Shown: in pieces, positions 11,502-24,244 of the stretch
Layout of the letters: the number at the start of each line of letters is the position of its first letter
Position numbering within the stretch: position 1 is the stretch's first letter
From: Hypholoma sublateritium FD-334 SS-4
Taxonomy: Eukaryota; Basidiomycota; Agaricomycetes; Agaricales; Strophariaceae
Length of the DNA: 64,000 nucleotides
Reading direction: 5' to 3'
NCBI GenBank assembly: GCA_000827495.1
Contig: KN817609.1
Location: 34,708-98,707, forward strand
Program-made: the position numbers and the translations under genes
The notes under the pieces: generated by a model
Database searches by the model: none
What the model was told of the DNA's origin: nothing
What the model saw: the letters and a program-made list of their open reading frames with translations, nothing else

Positions 11502-12773
11502 ATGCCGTCCCTAAACGCAACTTCGGTATTGCCCAATCCGTTGACACCCCTCGCTTTCTTAGCCCCTCAGGCGGCCTATCAGGAAACAGTAACAAATTAT
11601 TGCACGGCAGGCGCTCTCGCGGTAAGAATTTTGACTGTATTGACTAATACTTTATCTAATCAGATTACGACGCTATGCATTAGGTTCTCATATGGGATAT
11701 TCTAGACAATGCAAAGGGTGACTACCGCTCAATATTCCAAGGGAAATCACGCTTTAGTATCCCTATACTAGCGTACATTTTGTCAAGGTACGAAGTCTCT
11801 AGGTGGAAAAGAGTAATTTAATTTACCGATACGTGCAGGATTGGAACGCTTGGGGAAATATTGACATCTGCAATTCTTTTGAGTGAGTGTTCAGGACTTC
11901 GACCCTCACCTTACGTGGACGAATAGCTCAAATACACTCACAGCTGCGCCAATCGGAGACTGCATCATATTCAACAAGGTAGTCCACTCGTGGTGCCCAA
12001 TTTCTATATGCTGCAGCGCGCTCCTCTTCTTTTTCCGCCTGCGTGCCATATACAACCGCAACCAAATAGTTGTCGCAACTTTCTTCGTGTTTTGGATCGG
12101 CCTCATTGTGGCAGCACTGTTCGTACCTCTTGGGATATCCGCTGGAGCCATTGGTCCCACGCGCTACTGCCGATACACAGCATTCAAGCCGTCCTCCTAT
12201 GCAGGACTGATAGGGCCTCTTATCTACGACACGCTTGTATTTGCTGCCATATCATGGCGTCTTATTCAAGTCGCGTCAGTGGAAATGAGTTGCAGAGACA
12301 CGCTCCATATTTTGTTCTCGAAGAGAGGCCTCCCAGCATTTACCGCGCGTATACTGGTTGACGGGCAACTCTATTATTTGTGAGTAATACTGCCCGGGTC
12401 CCATCTCGACACATATTGGATTTTATCTGAATAAACTGTACATTTCTACAGGATTACGATGCTCTTCGGGATTGCAACAGTTGCCCTGGTTTACGCTCCT
12501 TCAGTTCCGATCCCTCTGAAGTCAATGGGGATCAATCCGTACCTCGCCGTTGTTAACATCATGGCCTGCCGTGTCTTTCGAAACACGCGGGCGGGGTTGA
12601 TCCGGGAATCACAGATATCAACGAGCGCGGTGGCGGAGGAAAAGATGTGTTCTAATTCTCCGCATCGGGTGATCATTTCAATTGGGCAGGACACTCAGAT
12701 GAAGCGTGATGCGGAGCTTTCTGATGTCGAGCATGCGCATAGCCTTAATAGCTCGAAGACCGCCATTTGTTGA
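11502..12773 (+). CDS. DUF6533-like integral membrane protein, copy 1
   Basis: A five-exon model fits cleanly: exons 11502-11621, 11684-11787, 11839-11882, 11944-12379 and 12452-12773, giving 341 residues. Introns are 51-72 nt with GT and AG ends; the first contains CTAAT before its acceptor. The product has several hydrophobic segments: VLIWDILDN near the N-terminus (the DUF6533 region), a CCSALLFFFRLRAIY helix, and FFVFWIGLIVAALFVPL followed by the SAGAIGPTRYC loop typical of Agaricomycete DUF6533 proteins. The C-terminal tail is hydrophilic. The function of this family is unknown; it is usually described as a multi-pass plasma-membrane or receptor-like protein. A near-identical exon layout occurs at 25192-26434, which supports the model. 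A TATA-like GGTATAAAG lies about 70 bp upstream. Confidence 0.82.
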
Positions 12774-12779
12774 ATTAGC

Positions 12780-13075
12780 AACATATCTGACCACGGGGTT
12801 GGGCGTCGTGCTGGTCACAGCTTTCTATTCTCTCAAGACAATATGTACATATTTACACGCTTGCCGTCAGTATAAGTAAGATTTCCGTTATGTATTCATG
12901 TATAGATCACTTGTAAACAATATATCCGCACCAGATTGCGCTTATTGTATCAGTACCCGAGATATAAAAATCACACCGAGTATGTTCAGCGTAACTTTGT
13001 GAGTCCTTCAAGGATATGCAGGAAGGGTTTAGTCCGCGTAGCAGAGCGGCCGTGGCACAGCACGGCACCGATCAG
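12780..13075. other. 3' flank of DUF6533 copy 1; no gene seen
   Basis: Ordinary AT-balanced intergenic DNA. No further feature recognised. Confidence 0.4.
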
Positions 13076-13079
13076 ACGT

Positions 13080-13315
13080 ACAGCAGTGCACCCGGCATCC
13101 GGCTGCCCATACCAATGCTCGTAGGTCCCTATGTGACACAGAGCGGCCTAGCGACAGACCAGCGAACGTCGGACACTGGGCGGTACGCGCCGTGGACGCG
13201 CATGGGAGATCGCACGGGACGTCGTAGTAGAACTGGTGGAATTGTATGGATGGGGTGGGCAGCCGGCGCGACAGCACAACACGAAGCTGCGGGAAAATCA
13301 GCATTGATGTATCGA
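13080..13315. repeat. Repeat family C, copy 2
   Basis: Direct partner of 6880-7115, about 6.2 kb away. It lies between DUF6533 copy 1 and the second family A block. Long antisense open frames across it lack conserved features and are taken as chance. Confidence 0.65.
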
Positions 13316-14112
13316 CGATACATTCACAGAGCGCCGGGCGGATGACCTCTCGGAGGCAGGAGCGGCCCGGTGCGGCGGCCCGAGAGCGCAACGAATTGTA
13401 TCGAGCACAGGAGGGGAGTAGGCTTCCAGGCAGCGCAAAGATGGGTTCGTGTGGATGGGACGGCATCGGACGGCGAGCATAGGCGGGCAAGAGACGTGCA
13501 TACGGGGAGGGAATCAATGCCCCGAGAGATTGGGTGGGCGGCTGGTGCGCGGGAATAACGGGTATCACGGGGACATCGAAGGGACAGGCGTGTGGAGGAG
13601 ACGGAAACGGATAGAGGGCATGCGCGCAGGGGAGTGCACATGAACAATAAGCAGGATCAGGGAGGTGGCGCGACACAACGACTACCACCGCCCAGAGGAT
13701 AACGGAAGACATGCGCTGTTGGCGGTTACATGAGCGCGGCACAGCGTAGACAGAAAATGGGACCTACGCGAACGAGGGCTGCGTGCGCGAGAGATACAGG
13801 ATAGAGATAAACATGGGCTGGGCGAGCCAGCGGAACCATGTAATTTTTGAAATTGAGGTGGCGTATATCTAAGTAGAGCGCTGTCAGCGTATAGTCGTGA
13901 ACTGAATGAAGTTCACCTGTCGCAATGCCCGCCTAGCTGTTCAGAGCGGCCGTGACACGGACTTGAAGAACTTTGGTCATAGGTAGACGTCGTTGTGGAG
14001 CCCTCGCCGTGAATCAAAGAGAGTTTAATGTGGGACAGCATTTTGTGAAGTGAGATGCGGTACCCATAGGAGGTAATACTGTGAAGGACAAGAGACGAAA
14101 GGCATTTCTTTG

Positions 14113-15554
14113 TGCCACGTGTCCGTCGGCCCATTACGGCGAACCGTGTGGTGGTAACGCCAGCAGAGGATCAATCATCGATTCAGGGCCGTTCTTCTAT
14201 CTTCAAACCCACCCGCGGCTTAGGCGGCAGTGGTGGCTTGGGCCGCACTGTCCACTTCGTTCATCTACAGCCAGGATGCATCCAACACGAGACATATATG
14301 CCTTTGGGAGTTTAACTCACCCGTTACTCCGTGTGTCCCAGCGTATGTTTTCCATCCTCTATAGCGCTCTCCATCCGTCAATCACATCACAGCCTCCTTG
14401 CTTCCAACACTCGACATCCCCCCTTTGCGCCCACGGTAAGCAAGTGCCGGCTCACGAAGATCCCAGCGGCGATGCACAGAATCTGGGGACTTCACGCACA
14501 CCTCGCGCCGAACCCCTGCCGATGTCCAGATATGCATATGCTCTGCGGGAGTTCCTTGTCAGGTGTGTTCCGCCAACTATCGTACTTTTAAATTTATCCT
14601 TGATATGATCTTCCCTTCGCCAGAATATCAGGCGAGTCCCCGCTTTAGCGCATCATCGTCACATCCCTTTTGCCCACACTCTCGTCTACCGCGCCACATT
14701 TCTTCTGCCGCTCTGCAATCTCATCCTTGCCAGACTCGCACTCGCGCCCCCATGTATACCTCTCCATGTACGCTGTCGCGCCCCGCCGTTCGCCGGGCAA
14801 TATCACCGCCTCATGGGCGCCGAGCGTCCATACAAACTGAACAACAAACGCACACAACGCTCATGTCCGTCAGTCCTCTTCGCCCTCTGTGCCAGCATTC
14901 GTCTCCCATTATTCGACACGCCGCCCCGCCGCCCCGCGCTCACTTATGCTCCAAGTTCAGGCGCCGCGGGGCGCTGATATGCACGCTATTTGAAATTACT
15001 CATACAGATTTTTACGCGTCTATATTGAAGAATGTTATAGGTTCTCTTCGTCGTGGCCTTTACGCCGAATCAGCAATCCTCAGGCTGCGTTTCTCATCCT
15101 CTCGCGGGTCGACAATCCATGTTATCCGACTGAACCTGCGCTCGCACGACAGACATCTACAACGCACATACGCGTCATCTCCCCTGCCGCGCACTTTGAC
15201 CAAACATCATCCTATCGCTCGTAGCCTCGTCCCGCCACCGCACCGTCATTTCTGCCTCGCAATCCATGCGGCTTAGGGAGCGCACCCACGCCCTTTCCCG
15301 TGGATTTCGGGGTGAGAATGAAGTTTGCGGTGGGATCCACCTCTGCGTCAGCTCAGGTACTCGGACCTATTTACACACCGCGCTTTCCGAGATACATACA
15401 CATTCGATTTACAGGGATCCAGCGCACTTCTCCTGGGACGCTGGAGGTCCGTGGCGTACAGTACACACCTTGTCTTCCTCCCTTCACATCTTGCGTCCAC
15501 AGAGCTCATATTTTATCCCTCTGGGCATCGTTATCTCTGCGTACTATTTTAATT
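14113..15554. repeat. Repeat family A, block 2
   Basis: A direct copy of 9403-10885, sharing landmarks in the same order: GCCACGTGTCCGTCGG, TTCAGGGCCGTTCTTC, ATCCCAGCGGCGATGCACAG, TTCCTTGTCAGGTGTGT, ATGGGCGCCGAGCG (right palindrome arm lost), CGTGGATTTCGGGG and GTACTATTTTAATTATCAC. Blocks 1 and 2 are the closest pair, and each is followed by a DUF6533-type gene or remnant. Confidence 0.72.
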
Positions 15555-15904
15555 ATCACATACATCACATATTGATCATTGTATGCATCATTTCAGATAC
15601 GCTCTGCAACATTCCCGTGAAGCGGATGGGGTGCAAGTTATGCTCCCCGCACTATCACGCATCATGTCTGGTAGCGGCAGGAGGGCACCCACACGATGAC
15701 TTGAAGAGCTGCGAAGTTTTCTCACCTTACAGCTCTTTGTGCGCCTGCTGTGTTTCCAGTTTGTGTCAAGCTCGGGATTATTGCGAGGGAATTCATTTAA
15801 ATTTTCAAGACATTTGATGCCATTCTGACGCATCTTTTGATTGTCCAATTACTAGGTTTTGTTTTCTCACCCAATGCTTCTCTATTTAATAGTGGACAGC
15901 GTGA

Positions 15905-16035
15905 GTACATACTCAGACGGGGGTAAGAGAACGAGCTCACAGCGGAAGGTGCAATATCACGGCCATGCTATATCAAAATGAAACTTCGGTGTTTCCCAAT
16001 CTGCTGAGGCTCCTCGCCTTATTCCTCGCCGAGAT
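15905..16035 (+). pseudogene. Remnant of a third DUF6533-like gene (first exon only)
   Basis: The stretch ACGAGCTCACAGCGGAAGGT and GCAATATCACG..ATGCTA matches the region just upstream of both intact DUF6533 genes. The following AAACTTCGG(T)GTTTCCCAAT and CTCCTCGCCTTATTC match their first coding exon (compare AACTTCGGTATTGCCCAAT and CCCCTCGCTTTCTTA in copy 1). Similarity stops near 16035; none of exons 2-5 is found downstream. It follows family A block 2 just as copy 1 follows block 1, so a block-plus-gene duplication followed by loss is the simplest reading. Confidence 0.65.
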
Positions 16036-16872
16036 GGCCTGTCCTTACGAGCCTCGAGATAGAGCGGTGAAAAATAGCATTGATACATCAAGTAGCGGTG
16101 CGTGCTCTGATATGCTGCTGGTACATATATATCACAAGCTTTTAGATCCAGCTTGGATGTTACGATATTGAACAACTTTCTGGTTCAATAAGTTCGTACT
16201 GTTCTGTGACAATACAAGTCTGTGCAACTCCGTTAGAATCCGTTTGGAGCGGCACGGCCGCGGCAGGCACCGCACCGCACTAAATCACCTGTATCATATG
16301 CATATGCTTCTGCTTCGGCGAGTATTAGTTCGATACAAATATACAAAATGGTGCACGGAGTGGTATTGTCTTATAATGAATGGCCTGCCATTGTGTCATT
16401 TCACATTATCCCTGGAAATTTCGGTCATCTACAGACGCTCACACGTGAAAGGTTTCCTCCCGAGTGCATTCATTAAAGTGTTATCCGCAAAGATCACCTC
16501 TATTTTCAGCGTGGCTTCTTGAATGTTCTGAGGTGACACAGGATGCATCACTGTTCATTGTGCCTAGGAATCCGGCGGACCTATAGGAATTGACATCAAG
16601 GTGTATTTCAGTTATGAGGCTGATCTTTGCAGCAGATATCAGATGGTATGTATTCTGGTGTGATCCAGGGAAAATTAGTCCCCGGATTGTGCGAATGAAA
16701 TTCGTAAATGTTTCGTGAAGTTTATTTCCGTAGAGTCTTTCTGATCCCTCTTTATTTTCGCAGAGGAATAATTTCTGATTGTACAGACCTTTCTCTAATT
16801 TCCATGATGCTGATGGAGTCTTTGCCTGTGAGAATTTCTTATCGACATGCATATATACCAGTGCCACTTGTA

Positions 16873-18024
16873 ATGACTATTCCCCCGAGCCTGTATCATC
16901 TTTCTATGTTTGTTAGAAATGTGCACGCTGCCGTTACTGCCTCATCTGTTCCACTCCACAACGCACCAACCTGTCAGTCAGGTTTTCAGTGGGTACGTAC
17001 ACCACGACAGGTTATAGCAGATGAGACAATTACATCTATTAAACGACCATAGGCTTTCAATCTTTTAGGCCAAAGTCCATGTGATATTGCTTTTTCCGTT
17101 GAGCAACCATGTCCGTCTCGTGAGTTTTGTGGTTAATAGAAGTTGGCCGATACAATACCCTAACAATTGTATTACATAGCTACAACAATTCCGACCTTAC
17201 CGACATCAAGCTCGTACCCAGGTCCTTCAGGTAACAGCGTAAACCCATGCACATGTAGCACAGTATACTATTCGCTGCTGAGTGCATGTGCTCTCTGCCA
17301 GAACGCTCTAATATCAAGGTAGAGTTCACCATCGCGCAAAATAATGTTCATTCTGATATCATGTCATTTTCGGCAGTTGGCAAACTTATAACCTAAACTG
17401 CGAAGCTCTGCAAATTTCAGTGTAAAATATACATGCACACTGATACATAGATATACTGACGTCAAGCTTCACAAAATAGCTTTATTCCACCTCTAACTGC
17501 GGATATTGCTATTCCGAACTATGCGTTTCAAGATGTTACGGTACGCTTCTATATATTGTCATCCACGGAGTGATACTGATAGTAATCGTCCCTAAGGCTA
17601 CCCCAAATGGCACTTTCGACGAACAATTGGCTATGAATTATAGTAAGCACTCCTCTGTTACGTTACTTGTATAAGTTATGATTGTTTACCTATCAAATTT
17701 AAATGTTAGCTGGGCCTGATACGACTGCTTCAGTGCCAATAACAGTGACGTTTACCAGTACCTCTTTTGTGAATACCAACACGGAAACAGGAACAAGCAT
17801 TAGTGCGTCCTCACAGTTGAATACACATATATTTCTAATATATAGACGCAGGCCCTGCTATCACTAGCACGCGTAGCACGTCACAATCCAAGAAGACCAT
17901 CGAGATTGCGGTTGTGACTTCGTGCATTGGAGTATTGCTTGTGTTGGGTTGCTTATGCTTCATCCGCACCCGTAAAACACGATCAAGGGCACATTTAAGG
18001 AGCCAAATGGACGGTGGTTACTAG
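16873..18024 (+). CDS. Cys-rich single-pass membrane protein, paralogue 1
   Basis: Eight exons join in frame to 249 residues: 16873-16992, 17053-17119, 17180-17318, 17377-17421, 17480-17540, 17597-17642, 17710-17802 and 17846-18024. Every exon boundary and phase is repeated in paralogue 2 at 32517-33666. The N-terminal half carries the Agaricomycete-type motifs PTCQSGFQW, FNLLGQSPCDIA, then NPCTCSTVYYSLLSACALCQ and a W...NC segment. A Ser/Thr-rich stretch follows, then a membrane helix near residues 209-230 (VVTSCIGVLLVLGCLCFI), a basic RTRKTRSR patch and a short tail ending MDGGY. The layout suggests a cell-surface protein with a Cys-bridged ectodomain. The function is unknown. The ATG is supported by a matching CTTGTAATG context in paralogue 2, but no strong signal peptide is visible, so an upstream exon may be missing. 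Confidence 0.78.
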
Positions 18025-19625
18025 TTTTTCCAATATCGAAGTGTAGACACATTTGTGGGTTAAAATTATAAGGCTGGCAGGACGCTCTATTTTATACTTG
18101 AGTGTTCTTCCGCGCCTATTGGTCCCGCGCAAATCCAACGACCTACAGCTTCGCACCCGTATCGTACGTGAGCGTCACACCACAGCTATCAGCCTGGCGG
18201 GTCAAGTACGGCGCACTGCCCGCCGCAAATGTTTCGTAATTCTCCAGGTCCCGCGCTGGTCATAAATTTAAAAGACTGAGTTAAATATATTATGTCCTTT
18301 GACGCGGAAAGTTGGTCAGTCAGACGCTCATATGGTCCACACTAGCAAACGCAACTCCACGCGGGGTTCCGTATGCTTACTCACTCAGCTCGTCGCGCCT
18401 GCGGATGGGGTGCTGGACATCCTATTCTAGGTCATGCACAGGTAAACCGGTATGATTGAACGTACGCGAAAGATGAACAGACCAGAAATCCGTATCGGTG
18501 CGTCGTCAGCGCTTGGCAGATGGCTAGCACACGCCCAGTCAGCGAAACATCTATTAAGACCAGTGCATGGTGTTTTTTACGATGCCGAGCTAATCTCGGC
18601 CAACGCGCGCGGTGAATAATCAATGAAACGGCGACGTAAAAAAGAATATCAGTCCTCAATAAACCAAGGCGGGTTTCCCAAGGAATAAATGCGGCTTCCA
18701 GAAAAACGGTACAAGCCCGTGAGGAGAGCAGCGTCCTCACACGCTGGAGGAACAGTGAGACGAGAAGAGGGCGGCATAATAGACGCCAGCGGTGCAATTG
18801 ATGACGAGGTATTTCCGAACACGTTCTACGCGACGTTGAGATGGGACGACGGGCGACGCAGGCAGCGGAGCTGCATACCAGCACTGGGAGACTCGTGCGG
18901 ACACAAATAGGGGGGCATCGAGCCTCGGGCGCGCACCAAATGGATGCACATTGAAAACAACTCAATGGAGTCGGGGCTGCACATTGAGTGCACTGCGACT
19001 ACACGGAGTGAATAGCTTTGAACATCGTTTGGTACGCGGCGCGGCAGGGACACTATAGCATTAACCTACAAAGGATACGAGCAGGGGGTGACACTAAGAG
19101 CGACGGGAAGCAGGGAGTAGAGTTCCAGCGTGAAATGAGACGCGCGGACCGCGGTGAGCGCAAAAATCTGCAGAGAGCCAGCAAGAAAGGTTTCCGTAAA
19201 TGGTGTGAAGAGCGATATGTGAGTCGATCGATGGCGGGACGAGATATGTCAGTCAAGATTGATGTTACCACGACAGCGGGAAGATATCTGAACGAAAATC
19301 TGCAAGGTATGTCCTGCAAAACTTCTGGGTTGTAAATTGGCGTCACGAAAGAGACAAAACTCACCCATAACACGTCCATCACCGAGTGTGGGTGCAGTTC
19401 CACAGAGCGGTCAGGTAGCAGCCGTAGCATAATGAGTTTTGCCAGAAAGTTCAATTATCGCAGTGATTTTAATCAATTTCACCATACACAAAGAAGAGGT
19501 CAAAATTTGCATGAAGTTACAGAAGACATGTAACATCGATGACAGTAGGGGGAGCATGCGCGGCGCAGCCCTAATGCAGGGAGAAGAAAAGATCAATCCG
19601 AATCAGTCCGAGTCATCGCATTTTC
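18025..19625. other. Intergenic; no gene seen
   Basis: Open frames on both strands are short or lack motifs. I see no paralogue, intron-bounded exon or clear promoter. Confidence 0.4.
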
Positions 19626-19628
19626 TTG

Positions 19629-21300
19629 CGCCACGTTATTCGGTTCTCTGCGCCGATTTCCGAGGCTGCGTGGCTTGTGGGGACGCAGCTGAAGAAAAGT
19701 TTAGGGAGGTTTAGGGCCGTTCTTCCCTCTTTCATCTGGAGTGAGCTTGGCTACGATGGCGTAGTTCCAGAGAGAAACATATCCAGCACAAAATACCTAT
19801 AGCCATCGGCCGCCTTGACCTTTGGTGAGCTCTAATGCGCAGCTCACCAAATCTGCCCGCTTGCGCCCCACATTCACGGAAATAGCTCACGTCCCGGCGA
19901 ATGGCCATTGGCCCGTGCTCTCCCCGTCTGCCATCTTCTCCTTTGCTGCCTGTTGTTCACCTACCCATACGCTCTCGTCCCAGGTTCCCGGCCTCCGGAT
20001 CCCAATACTCGTCCTGACCTGGTTCTGCACTTCGCGCCCATGGAACGTGTACACCAATCTCATGTGAACCGAGGCCGCAGTCTACATTGTGCGTTTGTTG
20101 ACTCACGCGATGTCGTCTATGCAGTCCATGGGCGCGACAGCAAGACTCCAGTGGATGCACACTTCAAACTGTCCCTCTCTGTGCCTCATTCTCACCAGAA
20201 CGTCGACTGCTGCGTTCCAAATTTAATTCTGCGTCAGGTGGGTACCGCCAAACAGCGTCTCTTCCAGGATGACCGATCCTTCGCCAGTGTGCATGCGCAA
20301 TATTCAGGTGAGTCCCTCGCTTCTGTGCGTCGCCTCCCGTGTTCCCGCCTGCCGCTTCACATTGCCTCCATCATATCATTCCATCTTATCGGCCCACGTG
20401 CGCGCCTCCCCTATGTTTTATATTTTGTCATTCCACTCCATTGTGCCCAGCCCTTCGCCCGGCAATGTCATCGTGCCATAGCTGCCTGGGCGCACATACA
20501 CACTGTGTATCGGCTCGTGTCCGCTCTGCGTGAAATACAGCTCCGGTCGCCAATAGCCCAAGTCAACACTCATACCCTTCTTTCCCATCCGCCGCTCTCG
20601 TCGGCCACTGCGATCCCATACATTACAGCGCCGCCCCACCACATGCTCAAGTATACTCCAAATCCAGGCCGATCAGAGCGCATATATATCCACCCTGGCG
20701 AATGAATTTTGGGTTTTTTTCTTGGGGCATGCGGCGGCGTTGACCCGCGCTCTGATTTCTGTCCCTCATTCCGCTGCGTCGACACCACAGTGGTCCCGCC
20801 TGCGATATCTTGCTCGTCCGCCGCTCTGAATCTCCGCGTCACGCGTCCCATGTCGTCGATCTGAATCCTCCCATGAGCCTGCACCTTATCTCCACATTCC
20901 AAACGTAGCTTGACACCGCGCCCAGCTCTGCACAGATCACTCGTGGCTCATGGACGCCGAGCGCACATACAATGCGTATGTCTGCTCGCGCCCATTAACG
21001 GAACTTTCATGCGATATTGGCGCGGACAACAAACATCTGGACGGCTCACCGATCGGAGCCATTCACCGCCGCGGCCATGTAAGCTATGTGTCTTCCTATC
21101 GCTCGTCGTACGATCCGATCTGTCCCCCCGCCGCGCGTTTATTTCCCTCTTTAAATCCATGCAGCGCAGGGCACATATATTTGCCTTTTCCCGTGGATTT
21201 CTTCCTGCCCCGAGAAGTGCTGCGGCGGTGTTTGTGCCCGGTGTTCTCCCCATTCATTTCACCGCATCACGGCATTGGCTCAGACGCGCTTTCTGGTACA
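19629..21300. repeat. Repeat family A, block 3
   Basis: It begins GCCACGTTATTCGG, then TTTAGGGCCGTTCTTCCC, and passes two CGCCCAGC..-type segments (20447 and 20920), each followed by a palindrome-like unit. It ends with CTTTTCCCGTGGATTTC (21190). Relative to blocks 1 and 2 the palindrome segment appears twice, suggesting an internal duplication. Confidence 0.6.
20950..20995. repeat. Family A palindrome, copy at 20.95 kb
   Basis: The 46-nt unit starts ATGGACGCCGAGCGCACATA and ends GTATGTCTGCTCGCGCCCAT. Inner arms ACATAC/GTATGT and GAGC/GCTC pair; the outer arm has one mismatch. Confidence 0.6.
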
Positions 21301-21849
21301 TATTCACCAGGCCCGGCGCCGGACTTGCCGGGTGGCTGTGATGGTCTGCGTCCGGCAAGTTGCGGGTGACGTCTGCACGGTCAGCGCCGGCGATGAGGCT
21401 CCTGCACCTCAATCACACTCCCATGACTGCCGCCTCTAACAAAGACGAAGAACATAGCTCGAGCGCTCAAGTTGGCTGCTCCGCTACCCTCGGCACTTGC
21501 TCTTCGTACACGCAGAGCCCACTGCAGAGCGCACTCCCCTGTACCGCGCCTAGGGAAACCTCCAGTTGTCGCCCGCAAACTGCAGGTCCTTGGATCCATC
21601 GATGGACTTTTGAAGGGCCCTCGTGGAACAAACGATCCGTGAGTGGGCTGCTCTTCCCCACTGTTGATGTACTGATCTTCGTTTAGCGTCGTCGTCATCA
21701 CGGTCCTGTCTACGAACACCAGTCTCAAAACGCATTCTAAACCCAACGTACGCAGTGTGGGACGCCATGTTCGAATAGCCTGTTTAACCCTTGTTATAGA
21801 ACCTTCCAGGCATTATTAATAGGCGTATTTCAGCAACTGCACGACGAAG

Positions 21850-22330
21850 GTGGACTCGGCCGACTCATACGACGATGCCCAGTTCGTCGATGCATCCGAC
21901 ATGGCGCCGTTTAGCTCAATCGACCAATCTACCCCCAGGTCGTACGCCGCGTCTTGCCGTTCCCACCCGCTCTTCGATCTACATATGCACCACCGCGGCA
22001 GCGCCGTCCCCAGCCATTCTCCATGGACGACGGCGCTGAGCTACACGTCCTCTCCCTCTTCGCCCACAACGCCCACACTCGGCGCATCCCTCGCGACGGC
22101 AGCACCCGTGACCAACGGCGAGGAGAAATCCTCCCTCACCGCGACCTTTTCGCTGCTCCCCCCCGCGTCAGCGTCATTGTCGAATTCCCGATCGCGCTTC
22201 ATCCCGGGCACAAGTTCGCGCGCGCTCTCGACGACCGCAGCAATCTGCTTGTCGTAGTAACTCCTGGACAACGACAGAATTCTTCAGTCTCAGGAGACTC
22301 GGTCAACGACACCGAGTTCATTGATGCATG
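21850..22330 (+). pseudogene. Possible degraded coding block of unknown family
   Basis: C-rich wobble positions and two frames with protein-like composition occur here. One begins SADSYDDAQFVDASD; another contains PRVSVIVEFPIALHPGHKF and ends GDSVNDTEFIDA before a stop. The repeated D..(D/N)(A/T)(Q/E)F(V/I)DA signature at both ends is notable, but it is reached only by changing frame, so I read this as a frameshifted remnant. I do not recognise the family. Confidence 0.3.
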
Positions 22331-23699
22331 AGACGTGACGCCCCCGAGCTCACCTGTATGGCCCCAGTACACTCTCCCTCAGCAAATATGACGCTGACGA
22401 CACTTCAGCCTTGTCACGAACTCACCTCAATGCTCAATTCCTTCCGCTCCGCGCTCACATATACCACTGTCTCCTCGTTCTGCACGGGCTACTGTAAGGA
22501 CCCTCCCCGCGACGTGATACGAGTGCATCGAGTTCAGGCTCCCGGGCGGCAAAAAGAAGCGGACCGACTTTAACAATCGCCACGACCGCCAGTGTCATCC
22601 CAGCGCCACCGGCGCGCCCAAGTAGTAACTGTTCCTCGACCTCGTAGAGCGCGACTTCTCTGGCGTCGTCGCTATGTGCTTGGATGGGCTGGCCGGACCG
22701 ACGTCATCGATAACAAACTGAACAATAAAATATATTTATCTGCTGTTGATGATTTTGGATATTGGCCACCACTGCACCCTCCCTTGCGTTTTCGGCCTCC
22801 TGTACGGTTTTGAGCCCAATACTTCCACGAGACGGCGGAAAAAAATAGACACTCTACAGTTCTCGTGGTGCATTAGACGTTCATGAGATGTGGGAGGGAT
22901 ATGGATCCGGTACATGGGGAAGTGGGGGTTCCAACAGTATTTGTATCGCCGAGCGCGGTGAGCATAGCGAGGATGGGGTGAGGGCACACGGGTGGCGTGG
23001 AGTTCAAGGCGCAAATGAAATGGTGGAATCGTGATGCTGAAGAGCGGATGACCTCCTGCGATTGGCGAACAGTGAGTGTTTCGATGTCTGTCTACACATT
23101 CTTGTCTCATCACTATTTAGTGACCTGCACAGACGGGGACATAGGTCCATTTCTTGTCATCTCCTTCGGTACGACAGCCTTCCTCACGCATGTTATCCGC
23201 CACCCCCGCCCGCCCCTCTTTTTAATCGATTCTTACGCATGCCCAGGTGCGAAATGTCGACCCATATTCAACCTACGATCCGCAACTGGGACAAGCTCTC
23301 TTCAAACGGTTATGTTTCAAAAACGGGTCTAGATCTCAAAGAACATTCCGAGGGCGCGCTGCACCCTGATCCCCGTTCATCCATTCAAGGACGCTCAGTG
23401 ATTCCTCGTACTTTTGCATGCGTATATCTATATTATCGAGTGTATGTTTTCAATCGGGTCAGGCTCTTCTTCGATGATGAATCCCACGATTAGGTTGTCA
23501 AGTGCATCCCTGCTTTAAAATGTGCCCATCCGTCGCGCATATGGGTGCCTTGGGCAAGTCCGGGTCCATGAGCTCCAGCGCATAAAGTGCATGGCAGCCT
23601 AGACCCGTATGTGATTTTGCGCATTTCACCCTATGCGTGGGTAGAGTGTACAAGGCACACAGACGCCTACAAATCTCATATCAATGTAGCTTTAATATA

Positions 23700-24050
23700 C
23701 AGTTTGCGTGATCAGAACTCAGACGAGGGCGAGGCTGCCAGCCTCAGCCACGTCTTCCTACGACGCACTTCCACCGGCCCGGCACCCGTGAACGGACCGG
23801 AGCTGACGAGGCAGAAGCTGCGGCGCATGCGTTTCAAGTGCATCCAGGGTGCGTTGAAGATGACCCCGGTCTTCGCTACCGTCGAATCCCCCTCTTCGAT
23901 GAGCGGCTCAGACAGAGGCAGTAACAGCGGTATGGTCGAGTGGAGAACTGAACTAAACGGCTTCCGTCCGACATCCTCACGCACCTTGCAATCTACGCGA
24001 GCTGAGACTGGACCCAGACTGTCCGGATCGTTCTGCGGAGCTTCGTGACA
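23700..24050 (+). pseudogene. Possible coding exon or remnant, unknown
   Basis: This stretch has higher GC and coding-like composition than its flanks. The plus frame contains RQKLRRMRFKCIQGALKM and a Ser-rich segment; the opposite strand is also open. With no paralogue or splice support I cannot choose the strand with certainty and give this a low score. Confidence 0.22.
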
Positions 24051-24244
24051 GCGACTCAGGAGCAGTTGAAGTAGTACACGATGTTTCGAGGGGCGACTAT
24101 CGAGTGGGCGTAAACTCAGCCAATATCCATTGCGCAGAATTGGACAAAGAGGAGAAAATGTAGCTGTATGTGTAGGGAGTCCGTTTACCATACATATGCG
24201 ATACGAGCGGAATGGGGGGATGGGCGAGGTGAATATTCATGTTG

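Noticed and set aside
13029..13742. Minus-strand open frame of 237 codons
   Set aside because: It crosses repeat family C and is not conserved in the other C copy.
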